Assembly: GCA_035630615.1 (NCBI GenBank)
Contig: DASQKI010000025.1
Coordinates: 54,611-118,610 of the forward strand
DNA length: 64,000 nucleotides
Origin: DATFRX01 sp035630615
GTDB taxonomy: Bacteria > Actinomycetota > Actinomycetes > Propionibacteriales > Nocardioidaceae
Reading direction: 5' to 3'
The position numbers were made by a program, and so were the translations under genes. This document shows, piece by piece, positions 18,161-26,118 of this stretch. The notes under the pieces were generated by a model. The model did no database searches and was not told the DNA's origin. It saw only the letters and a program-made list of their open reading frames with translations. Positions within the stretch are counted from its first letter, which is position 1; each line of letters opens with the position of its first letter.

Positions 18161-18764
18161 GTGTCGCCGCACATCAGACCGCAGGAGACGGTCGATAGCG
18201 CTCTCTGGTTGTCAGATCTCGGCTTTCTCGATCGGCAAAATGCCGAAATCCACGGCGTTGCCGTCAAGACGATCCGACGGTGGCGGCGTCTATATCAACG
18301 TCGCGGCCTCCCGCGCGGTGACTCGACCGCGAGTACGGGTACCGGGTGCCCGCGCTGTCATGGCGCGCCACTTGACGAGCCGGCCTACGCGCATCTGCCT
18401 GGAAGCATTGGCCTTGCCTGTTCCCCAACACGGCTCGGGCCGAAAGCACACCCGGCTCATCACGTTGGAACGCTGGCAGGTCGAGATCGTGGAGCGGCAC
18501 CCCGACCGCTTCCTTCGGGGGTTGTTTCACTCGGACGGTTGCCGGACCATCAACACGGTCGTCCGGCAGGTCGCGGGCAAGTCGAAGCGCTACGAGTACC
18601 CGCGTTAGTTCTTCAAGAACACGTCGGACGACATTCGTTGGCTGGCGTGTTGGGCACTCGATCTGTGCGGCATCGCATGGCGACAATCCAACCGGCTCAC
18701 GATCTCGGTGGCGCGACGGGAGTCGGTCGTGGCGCTCGATCGCATGATCGGTCCCAAGCGCTGA
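18161..18764 (+). pseudogene. Decayed HTH / LAGLIDADG-like (homing-endonuclease type) gene
   Basis: Pieces of one recognisable actinobacterial family lie in three frames. The N-terminal part, with HTH (AVKTIRRWRRLYQRRG) and zinc-knuckle start (GCPRCHGAPLDEPAYAHL), reads from 18161. WKHWPCLFP follows at 18400-18426 in another frame. QHGSGRKH through FLRGLFHSDGC and KRYEYPR reads in a third. The region expected between AYAHL and WKHW, carrying the first LAGLIDADG-like motif, is deleted. One base is missing before QHG (near 18425). TAG at 18606-18608 replaces the Tyr expected after EYPR, after which the homology continues (FFKNTSDDIRWL to MIGPKR) to the TGA at 18762-18764. The gene is certainly inactive. 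It sits 52 bp after the tRNA CCA end. Confidence 0.8.
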
Positions 18765-18794
18765 TGGCGTCCCTAGTGCGTGGCCACGACACAG

Positions 18795-18800
18795 TAGCCT
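18795..18800 (+). promoter_or_regulatory. -10 box of a probable leaderless pdtaR promoter
   Basis: TAGCCT ends 6 nt before the GTG start at 18807, with no Shine-Dalgarno in between. Confidence 0.5.
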
Positions 18801-18806
18801 TCGAGT

Positions 18807-19433
18807 GTGGCCCCGGACAGCACGAGCACCGAGCAATCCGGCGAGGAGCGCCGTAGGGTGGTCATCGCCGAGGACGAGGCGCTGATCCGGCTCGACCTAG
18901 CCGAGATGCTGGGGGAGGCCGGCTACGAGGTCGTCGGCCAGGCTGGCGACGGTGAGTCGGCGGTGGCGCTGGTCGAGGAGCTGCGACCCGACCTCGCGGT
19001 GTTCGACGTCAAGATGCCGAAACTCGACGGCATCTCCGCCGCCGAACAGGTGGCGGCGAAGCGCATTGCTCCCGTGGTGATCCTGACGGCGTTCAGCCAG
19101 CGAGACCTGGTGGAGCGGGCTCGGGACGCCGGCGCGATGGCGTACCTGGTCAAACCGTTCAACAAGTCCGACCTGGTGCCGGCCATCGAGATCGCGCTCA
19201 GCCGGTTTACCGAGATGGCGCAGCTCGAGTCGGAGGTCGACGACCTCACCGAACGTCTCGAAACACGCAAGGTGGTCGATCGCGCCAAAGGCATCCTGCA
19301 GGACAAGTTGGGACTATCCGAGCCGGAAGCCTTTCGCTGGCTGCAGAAAACCGCGATGGATCTGAGGCTGTCGATGCGGGCGGTCGCCGATGGCGTCATC
19401 TCGCAGGGACCGAATTTGACGTCCGACGTGTGA
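18807..19433 (+). CDS. pdtaR: ANTAR-domain response regulator, PdtaR family
   Basis: This 208-residue regulator matches the family of Rv1626. The receiver domain (about 16-135) has the acidic pair in VVIAEDEAL, phospho-acceptor Asp67 in AVFDVKMP, the conserved Thr in ILTAFS and the Lys in YLVKPFNKS. A linker coiled coil leads to an ANTAR RNA-binding domain (about 145-200; VVDRAKGILQDKLGLSE, EAFRWLQKTAMD). In mycobacteria the partner kinase is PdtaS, encoded elsewhere; phosphorylated protein binds paired hairpins in mRNAs to antiterminate. The GTG start is supported by the -10 box 6 nt upstream. Confidence 0.92.
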   Translation: MAPDSTSTEQSGEERRRVVIAEDEALIRLDLAEMLGEAGYEVVGQAGDGESAVALVEELRPDLAVFDVKMPKLDGISAAEQVAAKRIAPVVILTAFSQRDLVERARDAGAMAYLVKPFNKSDLVPAIEIALSRFTEMAQLESEVDDLTERLETRKVVDRAKGILQDKLGLSEPEAFRWLQKTAMDLRLSMRAVADGVISQGPNLTSDV

Positions 19434-19582
19434 CGAAGCTTGATTCGAGCGCCGATGTTACAACTTGGCAAACATGCCGACTGGCCCTGCTCAGCTGAGT
19501 GGTGACGCGCTAGTTTCGCAGAGTCCAGACCAGTCCGGGCGGCCCTAGAGGGTGCCCGGATCCCACTGAAAACGGAGGGTCG

Positions 19583-20878
19583 ATGACTCGCCTTCAATCC
19601 GCCTGGCGGCTGGCCGCCGCCGGTGCAGCAGCGACTCTGATCCTGGCCTCATGCGGCAGTGACGACGACGACAGCGGTGGCGATGACACCGCAGGTGGCG
19701 GCGAGGAGTCTCCTTCAGAATCCGGCACAGGGTCGACGGCGCAAGGCGACGGCACCCTCGTGGTCGGCAGCCTGCTGCCGTCCACGGGTGACCTTGCCTT
19801 CCTCGGCCCGCCCGAGTTCGCCGGCGTCGATCTCGCCATCGACGACATCAACCAGGCCGGCGGCGTCTTGGGTCAGCAGGTCACGGGTGTCGACGCCGAC
19901 TCCGGTGACGGCACGCCCAACATCGCACCGGGTTCGACCGACAAGTTGCTCGACCAGGGTGCCGACGTCATCGTCGGTGCCGCGTCGTCCAGCGTGTCGC
20001 TCAGCGTGATCGACAAGATCACCGGTGCGGGCGTGGTGCACTTCTCGCCGGCCAACACGTCGACCGAGTTCGACACCTACGACGATCACGACCTCTACTT
20101 CCGTACCGCTCCGTCCGACGTGCTGCAGGGCGCCGTGATGGGCAACCTCGTCGTCGACGACGGTGCGCAAAACATCGCGATCATGGCCCGTCAGGACTCC
20201 TACGGCGAGGCGCTGGCCGAAAATGTCGCCAAGACGATCGAGGAGCAGGGCGCGACGGTTTCCACCAAGACGCTCTACAACGCCGACGCCACGCAGTTCA
20301 CGGCCGAGGTCAACGAGGTCGCGTCCAGCAACCCGGATGCCATCGTCCTGATCGCGTTCAACGAGACGACGAAGATCGTGCCGCGCCTGATTGCTTCTGG
20401 CGTGGGTCCGCAGGACATTCCGGTCTACCTGGTCGACGGCAACTGCGCCGACTACTCGGCAGACTTCGATCCGGGAACGCTCGCGGGATCCAAGTGCACC
20501 TACCCGGGTGCCGAGCTGACCAACGACTTCAAGCAGCGTCTGCTCGACACCGACCCGAAGCTGAAGGACTTCACCTACGGTCCGGAGTCCTACGACGCGA
20601 CGATCATGTCGGCCCTGGCCGCGACGGCCGCCGGCTCCGACGCTGGAGAGGCCATCGGGTCCGAGCTGATCAACATCTCGCGTGATGGCACGGTGTGCAC
20701 CGAATACTCGGAGTGCGTCGGCCTGCTCGAGGATGGCCAAGACATCGACTACGACGGCGTCTCGGGTCCCTGTGACCTCAACGACACCGGTAGCCCGTCG
20801 AAGGCGACGATCGGCATCTTCCAGTACGAGAACAACAACACCTACAAGAACATCGAGTACGTCACCGGCGTGATCTGA
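19583..20878 (+). CDS. livJ: Branched-chain amino acid type ABC transporter substrate-binding lipoprotein
   Basis: This 431-residue type I periplasmic-binding protein has a lipoprotein signal with lipobox ILASC (Cys24), then an acidic Asp/Gly/Ser-rich linker to about residue 60, then two Rossmann-like lobes (VVGSLLPSTGDLAFLG, VIVGAASSSVS, AIMARQDSYGE). GGAGGG precedes the ATG. Substrate assignment is by family only; LivJ-like proteins bind amino acids, amides or urea. It is transcribed towards its presumed permease and ATPase genes, not with them. Confidence 0.88.
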   Translation: MTRLQSAWRLAAAGAAATLILASCGSDDDDSGGDDTAGGGEESPSESGTGSTAQGDGTLVVGSLLPSTGDLAFLGPPEFAGVDLAIDDINQAGGVLGQQVTGVDADSGDGTPNIAPGSTDKLLDQGADVIVGAASSSVSLSVIDKITGAGVVHFSPANTSTEFDTYDDHDLYFRTAPSDVLQGAVMGNLVVDDGAQNIAIMARQDSYGEALAENVAKTIEEQGATVSTKTLYNADATQFTAEVNEVASSNPDAIVLIAFNETTKIVPRLIASGVGPQDIPVYLVDGNCADYSADFDPGTLAGSKCTYPGAELTNDFKQRLLDTDPKLKDFTYGPESYDATIMSALAATAAGSDAGEAIGSELINISRDGTVCTEYSECVGLLEDGQDIDYDGVSGPCDLNDTGSPSKATIGIFQYENNNTYKNIEYVTGVI

Positions 20879-20904
20879 TCGACGTACCGGTCACGTGATG
20901 TGCG

Positions 20905-20932
20905 ACGGCCCCGGACGAGAGTCCGGGGCCGT
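20905..20932. terminator. Bidirectional hairpin terminator between livJ and livF
   Basis: Arms 20905-20916 and 20921-20932 are perfect 12-bp complements (ACGGCCCCGGAC / GTCCGGGGCCGT) around a GAGA tetraloop. T-tracts are weak, as usual in high-GC genomes. It lies between the convergent livJ and livF genes and can serve both. Confidence 0.85.
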
Positions 20933-20995
20933 TCGCTTATATGCCGTGGCGTGCACGTAGGTATGTCGTGATAGAGGACGTGACGCTGCGCCGGG

Positions 20996-21796
20996 TCAGG
21001 CGCGGGCGAGTGTGCCGAGGTAGAGCTCGATCACTTTGGGGTCGTTCATGAGCTGCTCACCGGTCGCGGTGTACGCGTTGGCACCCTGGTCGAGGACGTA
21101 GCCCCGGTCGCAGATCTGCAGGCAACGCTTGGCGTTTTGTTCGACCATGACGACCGAGACGCCGGTGCCGTTGATCCGCTTGGTCATGACAAAGACCTCG
21201 TCCTGCAGCGCGGGGGAGAGGCCCGCGGACGGCTCGTCGAGTAGCAGGACGGACGGCTCCATCATGAGCGCGCGGCCCATTGCGACCATCTGCCGCTCGC
21301 CGCCCGACAGCGAGCCGGCGCGCTGGTTGCGTCGTTCGCCCAGGGTTGGGAAGAGTTCGGCGACGACCTCGAAGCGCTCCTTGAACTTCTTCGGCTGCTG
21401 GAACACGCCCATCTCGAGGTTTTCTGCGATCGTCAACGACGGGAAGACGTTGTTGGTCTGCGGGACATAGCCGATGCCTTGCGCGACCAGACGGTCGGCT
21501 CGCCAGTTGGTGATCTCGAGGTCGTTGAGCCAGACGGAGCCGCTGCCGACCTGGACCAGGCCGAAGATCGCCTTGAGGAGCGTGGACTTGCCGGCGCCGT
21601 TGGGTCCGATCACGCCGACGAGCTCGCCCCGACGGCAATAGAGGTCGGAACCGTTGAGGATGTTGATGCCCGGCAGGTATCCGGCGACTAGGCTGTCGGC
21701 CCGCAGGATCGCGTCCTCGGGCATGTCGCGCCTCGACGTCGCCGCGCGGTCGCTGGACTCCGGAGCCGTGACGTCCTCGGTCGAGTCTGCGGTCAT
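20996..21796 (-). CDS. livF: Branched-chain amino acid ABC transporter ATPase LivF
   Basis: This 266-residue ATPase has Walker A GPNGAGKST, signature LSGGERQMVAMG and Walker B LLLDEPSAGL with the catalytic Glu, followed by VMVEQNAKRCL containing a Gln in place of the switch His, as is usual in LivF. It has a 25-residue N-terminal extension before the core. It is the last gene of livHMGF, and its ATG overlaps the livG stop (ATGA). Confidence 0.93.
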   Translation of the reverse strand: MTADSTEDVTAPESSDRAATSRRDMPEDAILRADSLVAGYLPGINILNGSDLYCRRGELVGVIGPNGAGKSTLLKAIFGLVQVGSGSVWLNDLEITNWRADRLVAQGIGYVPQTNNVFPSLTIAENLEMGVFQQPKKFKERFEVVAELFPTLGERRNQRAGSLSGGERQMVAMGRALMMEPSVLLLDEPSAGLSPALQDEVFVMTKRINGTGVSVVMVEQNAKRCLQICDRGYVLDQGANAYTATGEQLMNDPKVIELYLGTLARA

Positions 21797-22725
21797 GGCG
21801 TGTCCTTGGGGTCTTGGTCGCTCGTGAGCTCGTCGTGCGCCCTCGCGAGAATCTCTTCTTCTTCCTCGACCGTCAGGGTCGCGTCGTGATGAGCGCCGAG
21901 ATAGGCGTCGATGACTCGCTGGTCGCTCATCACGACGTCTGGGGGGCCTTCGGCGATGATCCGGCCCTGCGCCATGACGATGACCCGGTCAGAGATATCG
22001 CGCACCATGTCCATGTCGTGCTCGACGAAGAACACGGTCATGCCGTCGTCGCGCAGCGACTTCACATGGCCGAGCAACGACTGCTTCAAGGCCGGGTTGA
22101 CCCCGGCCATCGGCTCGTCGAGCATGATGAGCTCTGGCTCGGCCATCAGCGCGCGGGCCATCTCCAAAAGCTTGCGCTGGCCGCCCGACAGTGACCCGGC
22201 GAAATCGCCCTGCATGTCGTGGAGGCGGAAGCGCTTGAGCAGGCCCTGCGCCTGCTCGGTGATCGCGGCCTCCTGACCGCGCCAGAGAAACCGCAGCATG
22301 GCGGTCCACAGACGTTCGCCACGCTGTTCTTTGGCGCCCAGACGCATGTTTTCGAGGACGGTCAGCCGCGACAGCGCCTTGGTGAGCTGGAACGTGCGCA
22401 CCATGCCGGAACGAGCGACCCGGTAGGCGGGACGCCCCGTGATGTCGGTGCCGTTGAACGACCAGGTTCCCTGATCGGGTTTGTCGAAGCCCGTCAGCAG
22501 GTTGAAGAACGTGGTCTTGCCTGCCCCGTTGGGTCCGATCAGCGCCGTGATGATGCCGCGCTGAATCTCGACGTGATCGACGTCGACGGCGACAAGGCCG
22601 CCGAAGGTCCGCTTCACGCCGTCGGCCGTGAGGATCGGCTCCGACTTGGCCGACCCCTGGTCGGTTGCGGCCGAGTCGAGCGCGGTCGGCTCGGAGCCGG
22701 CAGGCGCTGGGTTGTCAGCGGGCAT
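21793..22725 (-). CDS. livG: Branched-chain amino acid ABC transporter ATPase LivG
   Basis: This 310-residue ATPase pairs with LivF. Walker A is GPNGAGKTT, signature LSGGQRKLLEMA, Walker B IMLDEPMAGV and switch VEHDMDMV. The frame is open to an ATG at 22752, but the ATG at 22725 has AAGGAG 10 nt upstream and overlaps livM by only 11 bp, so it is preferred. The first 30 residues (rich in Ala, Ser, Pro) precede the conserved ILTADGVKRTFGG. Confidence 0.92.
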   Translation of the reverse strand: MPADNPAPAGSEPTALDSAATDQGSAKSEPILTADGVKRTFGGLVAVDVDHVEIQRGIITALIGPNGAGKTTFFNLLTGFDKPDQGTWSFNGTDITGRPAYRVARSGMVRTFQLTKALSRLTVLENMRLGAKEQRGERLWTAMLRFLWRGQEAAITEQAQGLLKRFRLHDMQGDFAGSLSGGQRKLLEMARALMAEPELIMLDEPMAGVNPALKQSLLGHVKSLRDDGMTVFFVEHDMDMVRDISDRVIVMAQGRIIAEGPPDVVMSDQRVIDAYLGAHHDATLTVEEEEEILARAHDELTSDQDPKDTP

Positions 22726-23713
22726 CGATCGCCAACTCCTTCCGGTCTCCAAAGATGCCTTGCGGCCGGAAGATCATCAAGAGCATCAGAACCAAACCGA
22801 GCACGATCAGCCGCATCAGACTCGCCTGATTGGCATCCATGATCGCGTCCGGGATGAGGTTCTCCGCCGTCGCCTTGTCGAAGAACAGATCGAGCCAGCT
22901 GATGAAGAACCAGAAGATTATGGCGCCGGCGACGGGTCCGAACACGCGAGCGGCGCCGCCCAGCAGCAGGATCGTCCAGGCGAAGAATGTCGTATCTGTC
23001 GCGAAGTCCGACGGCGCCGGGTTGTGTGCCAGCGCGGTCATGAACCCCGCCAGACCACCGAACATGCCGCCGATCGTCAGCGACTGCATCTTTAAGGCAT
23101 AGACGTTCTTGCCGAGGCTGCGCACCGCTTCTTCGTCTTCACGGACGCCCTTCACCACGCGTCCCCACGGGCTACGCATCAGCAAGAAGACGATCAGGCA
23201 TGAGATGGCGATCAAAGTCCAGCCGACGACCATGACAAAGAAGTCGTAGGCACTCCAGTTGATCGTGAGACCGCCGAGGGTGAAGCCGACGCTGTCGCCG
23301 AACGGATTCAGGTCTATGAAGGTCTGCTGGAATCCGAACAGGCCGTCCTGGCCGTTGAAGTATTCGACCAGGCTCACCGAGCCGAGGATCTGACGGATCG
23401 CTTCCGCCGCGGCGATGGTGACGATCGCAAGATAGTCGGCGCGCAATCGCAGCGTGGGCAGACCGAGTATCAGGGCCAATACCGCGACGCCGCCGAAGCC
23501 GACCAAGATGCCGATCCAGAAGCTCAGGTCCCAGGTGGCAACCATCGAGCCGAGTGCGTAGGCCGCCACCATCATGAAGGCCGATTGGCCGAAGTTGAGC
23601 AGTCCGGTGTAGCCGAAGTGCACATTGAGCCCGATCGCTGCGAGGCAGTAGAACACCGCGCTCGGCCCGATCATCTGCTCGAACGATTGGGAGAAAACAT
23701 CAATCCAGCTCAT
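22715..23713 (-). CDS. livM: Branched-chain amino acid ABC transporter permease LivM
   Basis: This 332-residue inner-membrane permease has about nine hydrophobic helices. The family segment GYTGLLNFGQSAFMM is at residues 33-47, and the EAA-like cytoplasmic region is GRVVKGVREDEEAVRSLGKN. A strong GAGGAGG precedes the ATG. It starts 11 bp after livH and overlaps livG. Confidence 0.94.
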   Translation of the reverse strand: MSWIDVFSQSFEQMIGPSAVFYCLAAIGLNVHFGYTGLLNFGQSAFMMVAAYALGSMVATWDLSFWIGILVGFGGVAVLALILGLPTLRLRADYLAIVTIAAAEAIRQILGSVSLVEYFNGQDGLFGFQQTFIDLNPFGDSVGFTLGGLTINWSAYDFFVMVVGWTLIAISCLIVFLLMRSPWGRVVKGVREDEEAVRSLGKNVYALKMQSLTIGGMFGGLAGFMTALAHNPAPSDFATDTTFFAWTILLLGGAARVFGPVAGAIIFWFFISWLDLFFDKATAENLIPDAIMDANQASLMRLIVLGLVLMLLMIFRPQGIFGDRKELAIDAR

Positions 23714-23724
23714 CGTCTACCTCC

Positions 23725-25044
23725 TCACCCAATCCGTTCACGACGACCGAGAATGCCCTGCGGACGTACGAGCAGAACCAGAATCAACAGCACCAAAGCA
23801 CCGGTGTACTTCAGCTCGGCCGGGATGATCAGCGTGGACTCCTCGACGGCGAGTCCGACGATCAACGAGCCCACCATGACCCCCCAGATCGTGCCGAGGC
23901 CGCCGAGGATGACGGCCGCGAAGATCAGCAGCAGGATCTTGAAGCCGACCTGATAGTCGAAGCTCTGCGTCAGGCCGAACAGGAAACCGCCGGCACCGGC
24001 CAACGCCGCGCCGACGACCCAGACGATCGTGATCACCTGGTTGACGTTAATGCCGGACGAGGCGGCGAGCGACGGGCTGTCGGAGACCGCACGGGTGGCC
24101 TTCCCGAGCCGAGTCTTGGTGACGACCAGCGAGACCGCGACCAGGATGACGATGCACAAGACGCCGGCGATGAAGTCCTTGGGTGTCAGGTCGATCGGGC
24201 CGATGGTCCAGGGCGCCACGGTCGCGTACTGCGTGTAGTTGTGGCTGTCGGCGCCGAAGAGGTACTGGTAGACGTTGCGGAGGAACAGCCCCAGGCCGAT
24301 GCTCACGATCATCATCGCGATCAAGCCCGTCCCACGTCGCCGCAGCGGGCGCCACAGGCCGGCATCCTGCGCCCAGCCGAAGGCGCCGGACAAGATGACG
24401 GCGATGATGCCGGCCAGGATCACGGGGACGCCGAGGTCGGAGTCGAAGAAGTACGCGACGACGGCGCCGAACGTCACGAGCTCACCGTGCGCGAAGTTCG
24501 TCAGACCGGTCGTGCCGAAGACCATGGAGAGTCCGAGCGACGCCAGTGCCAGGAGCAGGCCGAGCAGGATGCCGCTGACGGCAAGGTCCAGCGCCTGCTC
24601 GTACCACGGATCCTCGGCGAAGATGTCCGGACCGATGTCGAAGTTGACCGCATAGTCCTGGTCGGTCTTGATCTGGAAGCTGCGCTCGATGGCATCGGGA
24701 TCGGTGAGATACGAGTCCTCAGGCAACGTCGAGTCGTCGAGGCGCACCGTGTACGTGTTTCCCAAGACCTTGATCGCGTCGCCGATCGGGATCTTGAATC
24801 GGCCGTCCTTGCCGCTGAGGTCCTCGCCGACGACGTTGCCCTCGTCGTCGAGGACGGTGATCTTGACGCCGGCGACCGGGGTCTTGGGCGTCGTACGGTT
24901 GTCGAGCAATATCCCGACGATGTTGACCGCGTCCTGTTGCTTCGCGGGGGCTGCGGCGGCGGCGCTGGACGCCGTCGCGGTGGTCAGGACCGCGATGACG
25001 ACGGCTGTCAGCAGCCCGAACGTGCGGATGAGGGGCTGACGCAC
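23725..25044 (-). CDS. livH: LivH permease with N-terminal signal peptide and exported beta-sandwich-like domain
   Basis: The preferred start is the GTG at 25044, with GGGAG about 8 nt upstream, giving 439 residues. The frame runs open to 25344, but the upstream part is arginine-rich and implausible. Residues 1-33 are a signal peptide ending ASSAAAAAPA. Residues about 38-135 form a soluble domain resembling carboxypeptidase-regulatory or Ig-like folds (GVKITVLDDEGNVVGED, GKDGRFKIPIG). The LivH permease follows from about 150 (FGTTGLTNFAHGELVTFGA) with about eight helices. An ordinary LivH is about 290-310 residues. The extra domain would face the outside, near the LivJ docking site. It is the first gene of livHMGF. 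Confidence 0.88.
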   Translation of the reverse strand: MRQPLIRTFGLLTAVVIAVLTTATASSAAAAAPAKQQDAVNIVGILLDNRTTPKTPVAGVKITVLDDEGNVVGEDLSGKDGRFKIPIGDAIKVLGNTYTVRLDDSTLPEDSYLTDPDAIERSFQIKTDQDYAVNFDIGPDIFAEDPWYEQALDLAVSGILLGLLLALASLGLSMVFGTTGLTNFAHGELVTFGAVVAYFFDSDLGVPVILAGIIAVILSGAFGWAQDAGLWRPLRRRGTGLIAMMIVSIGLGLFLRNVYQYLFGADSHNYTQYATVAPWTIGPIDLTPKDFIAGVLCIVILVAVSLVVTKTRLGKATRAVSDSPSLAASSGINVNQVITIVWVVGAALAGAGGFLFGLTQSFDYQVGFKILLLIFAAVILGGLGTIWGVMVGSLIVGLAVEESTLIIPAELKYTGALVLLILVLLVRPQGILGRRERIG

Positions 25045-25426
25045 GAACGACTCCCGTCCTTTCGGCTGCGCGGTGGCAGATGCCACCAGGTCAGGCTGAT
25101 GTCCCGAATCAGCGTGGGGAGCATAGCGGCCATCGTGTCTGAGCGGGACCGGCGCGCCCCACCCGGCTGCGAATCGCAACACTTCGTTTACGTGCGGCGT
25201 TCGCCGGTGACGCTGGGTGATGGAGTGTGGGGTCAGCACTCGCCTTATCGTGTGAAGCCGGCTTATCCGACGTACACGTCGATTTTCGCGAGCAGGTTCC
25301 CAAGTGCTTGAACGGTTGGGCAGAATCGACCATGGCCCGGTCATAAACAGCCGCTCGGGAGTAATCTGTTCAGCCTTGGCGTGGTCCGCGAAGGATCCTG
25401 CCCTGATGCGTAAAGGAGCGGGACCC
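25045..25426. promoter_or_regulatory. 382-bp divergent intergenic region (livH / GNAT)
   Basis: No convincing ORF is present. On the minus strand TATGCT (25120-25125 as AGCATA on the plus strand) could be the livH -10, giving a leader of about 70 nt with its GGGAG site. On the plus strand TAATCT at 25362-25367 could serve the GNAT gene. Neither has a good -35. No operator repeat was recognised. Confidence 0.3.
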
Positions 25427-26062
25427 GTGGCGCGTACCGTCGTAGGGGTGCGAGTCGCTCGACCGGCCGATGCCGGCGATCTCGTGGATGTGTGGACCGA
25501 GGCCAGCGATCAAGACGACAGCGCTCCCGCCGAGGGCGCGGCCGTCGTCGAGGTCCGTCCGGAGGCATACGACGAGGCTGCCGAGGCGATCGCGCGGGTC
25601 GACGGCGATCCCGACGAGCTGCTGCTCGTGGCGGAGGCCGACAGCAAGATCATCGGCGCCCTCCACCTGCGTCGGGCCCCGATCTCGCCGATCCAGCTCA
25701 CGCAGGCGATCCACATCTCGCACCTGCATGTCCGCGCGGGGCACCGCCGTCGGGGCATCGCATCGGCTCTCCTGACCGCCGCGACCTCATGGGCCGAGGA
25801 CACCAAGTCGGCGCATCTCATCGCCACGACGCCGGCCAGCAGCCGGGAGGCTCATCGCTTCCTGGCCCGTCTGGGCTTCTGCCAGGTGGCCGTGCTGCGC
25901 GGCGTCTCGGTGGGCGCGCTGCGGGCACGTCTCGCCGGCGCCGCCGTCATCCCGCTCACGGCGAATCCCACCGACGGCCTGCGGGCCGCCGGCACCGGTC
26001 GGCTGGTTGCGGCCCGACGGCGGCTACGGCGGCGGCGGACCCGCGACGCCGTCGCGCCGTAG
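25427..26062 (+). CDS. GNAT-family N-acetyltransferase
   Basis: This 211-residue protein starts at GTG with a perfect AAGGAG 8 nt upstream. The acetyl-CoA loop is HVRAGHRRRGIASALL at about residues 102-117, preceded by strand IHISHLHV. The C-terminal 40 residues are rich in Arg and Ala and lie outside the domain. Substrate is unknown. It lies upstream of polA in the same direction, but polA has its own promoter signal. Confidence 0.75.
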   Translation: MARTVVGVRVARPADAGDLVDVWTEASDQDDSAPAEGAAVVEVRPEAYDEAAEAIARVDGDPDELLLVAEADSKIIGALHLRRAPISPIQLTQAIHISHLHVRAGHRRRGIASALLTAATSWAEDTKSAHLIATTPASSREAHRFLARLGFCQVAVLRGVSVGALRARLAGAAVIPLTANPTDGLRAAGTGRLVAARRRLRRRRTRDAVAP

Positions 26063-26105
26063 CGTCGCAGTCCGTGCTCCCCTAACGCCTGTCGGGAGCG
26101 CCGGT

Positions 26106-26111
26106 TAGAGT
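26106..26111 (+). promoter_or_regulatory. -10 box of a probable leaderless polA promoter
   Basis: TAGAGT ends 7 nt before the polA GTG at 26119, and no Shine-Dalgarno lies between. Confidence 0.5.
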
Positions 26112-26118
26112 CGCTGCC

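Noticed and set aside
26076..26099. GCTCCC/GGGAGC hairpin before polA as a terminator
   Set aside because: Six-bp stem with a 12-nt loop and no T-tract; too weak to claim.
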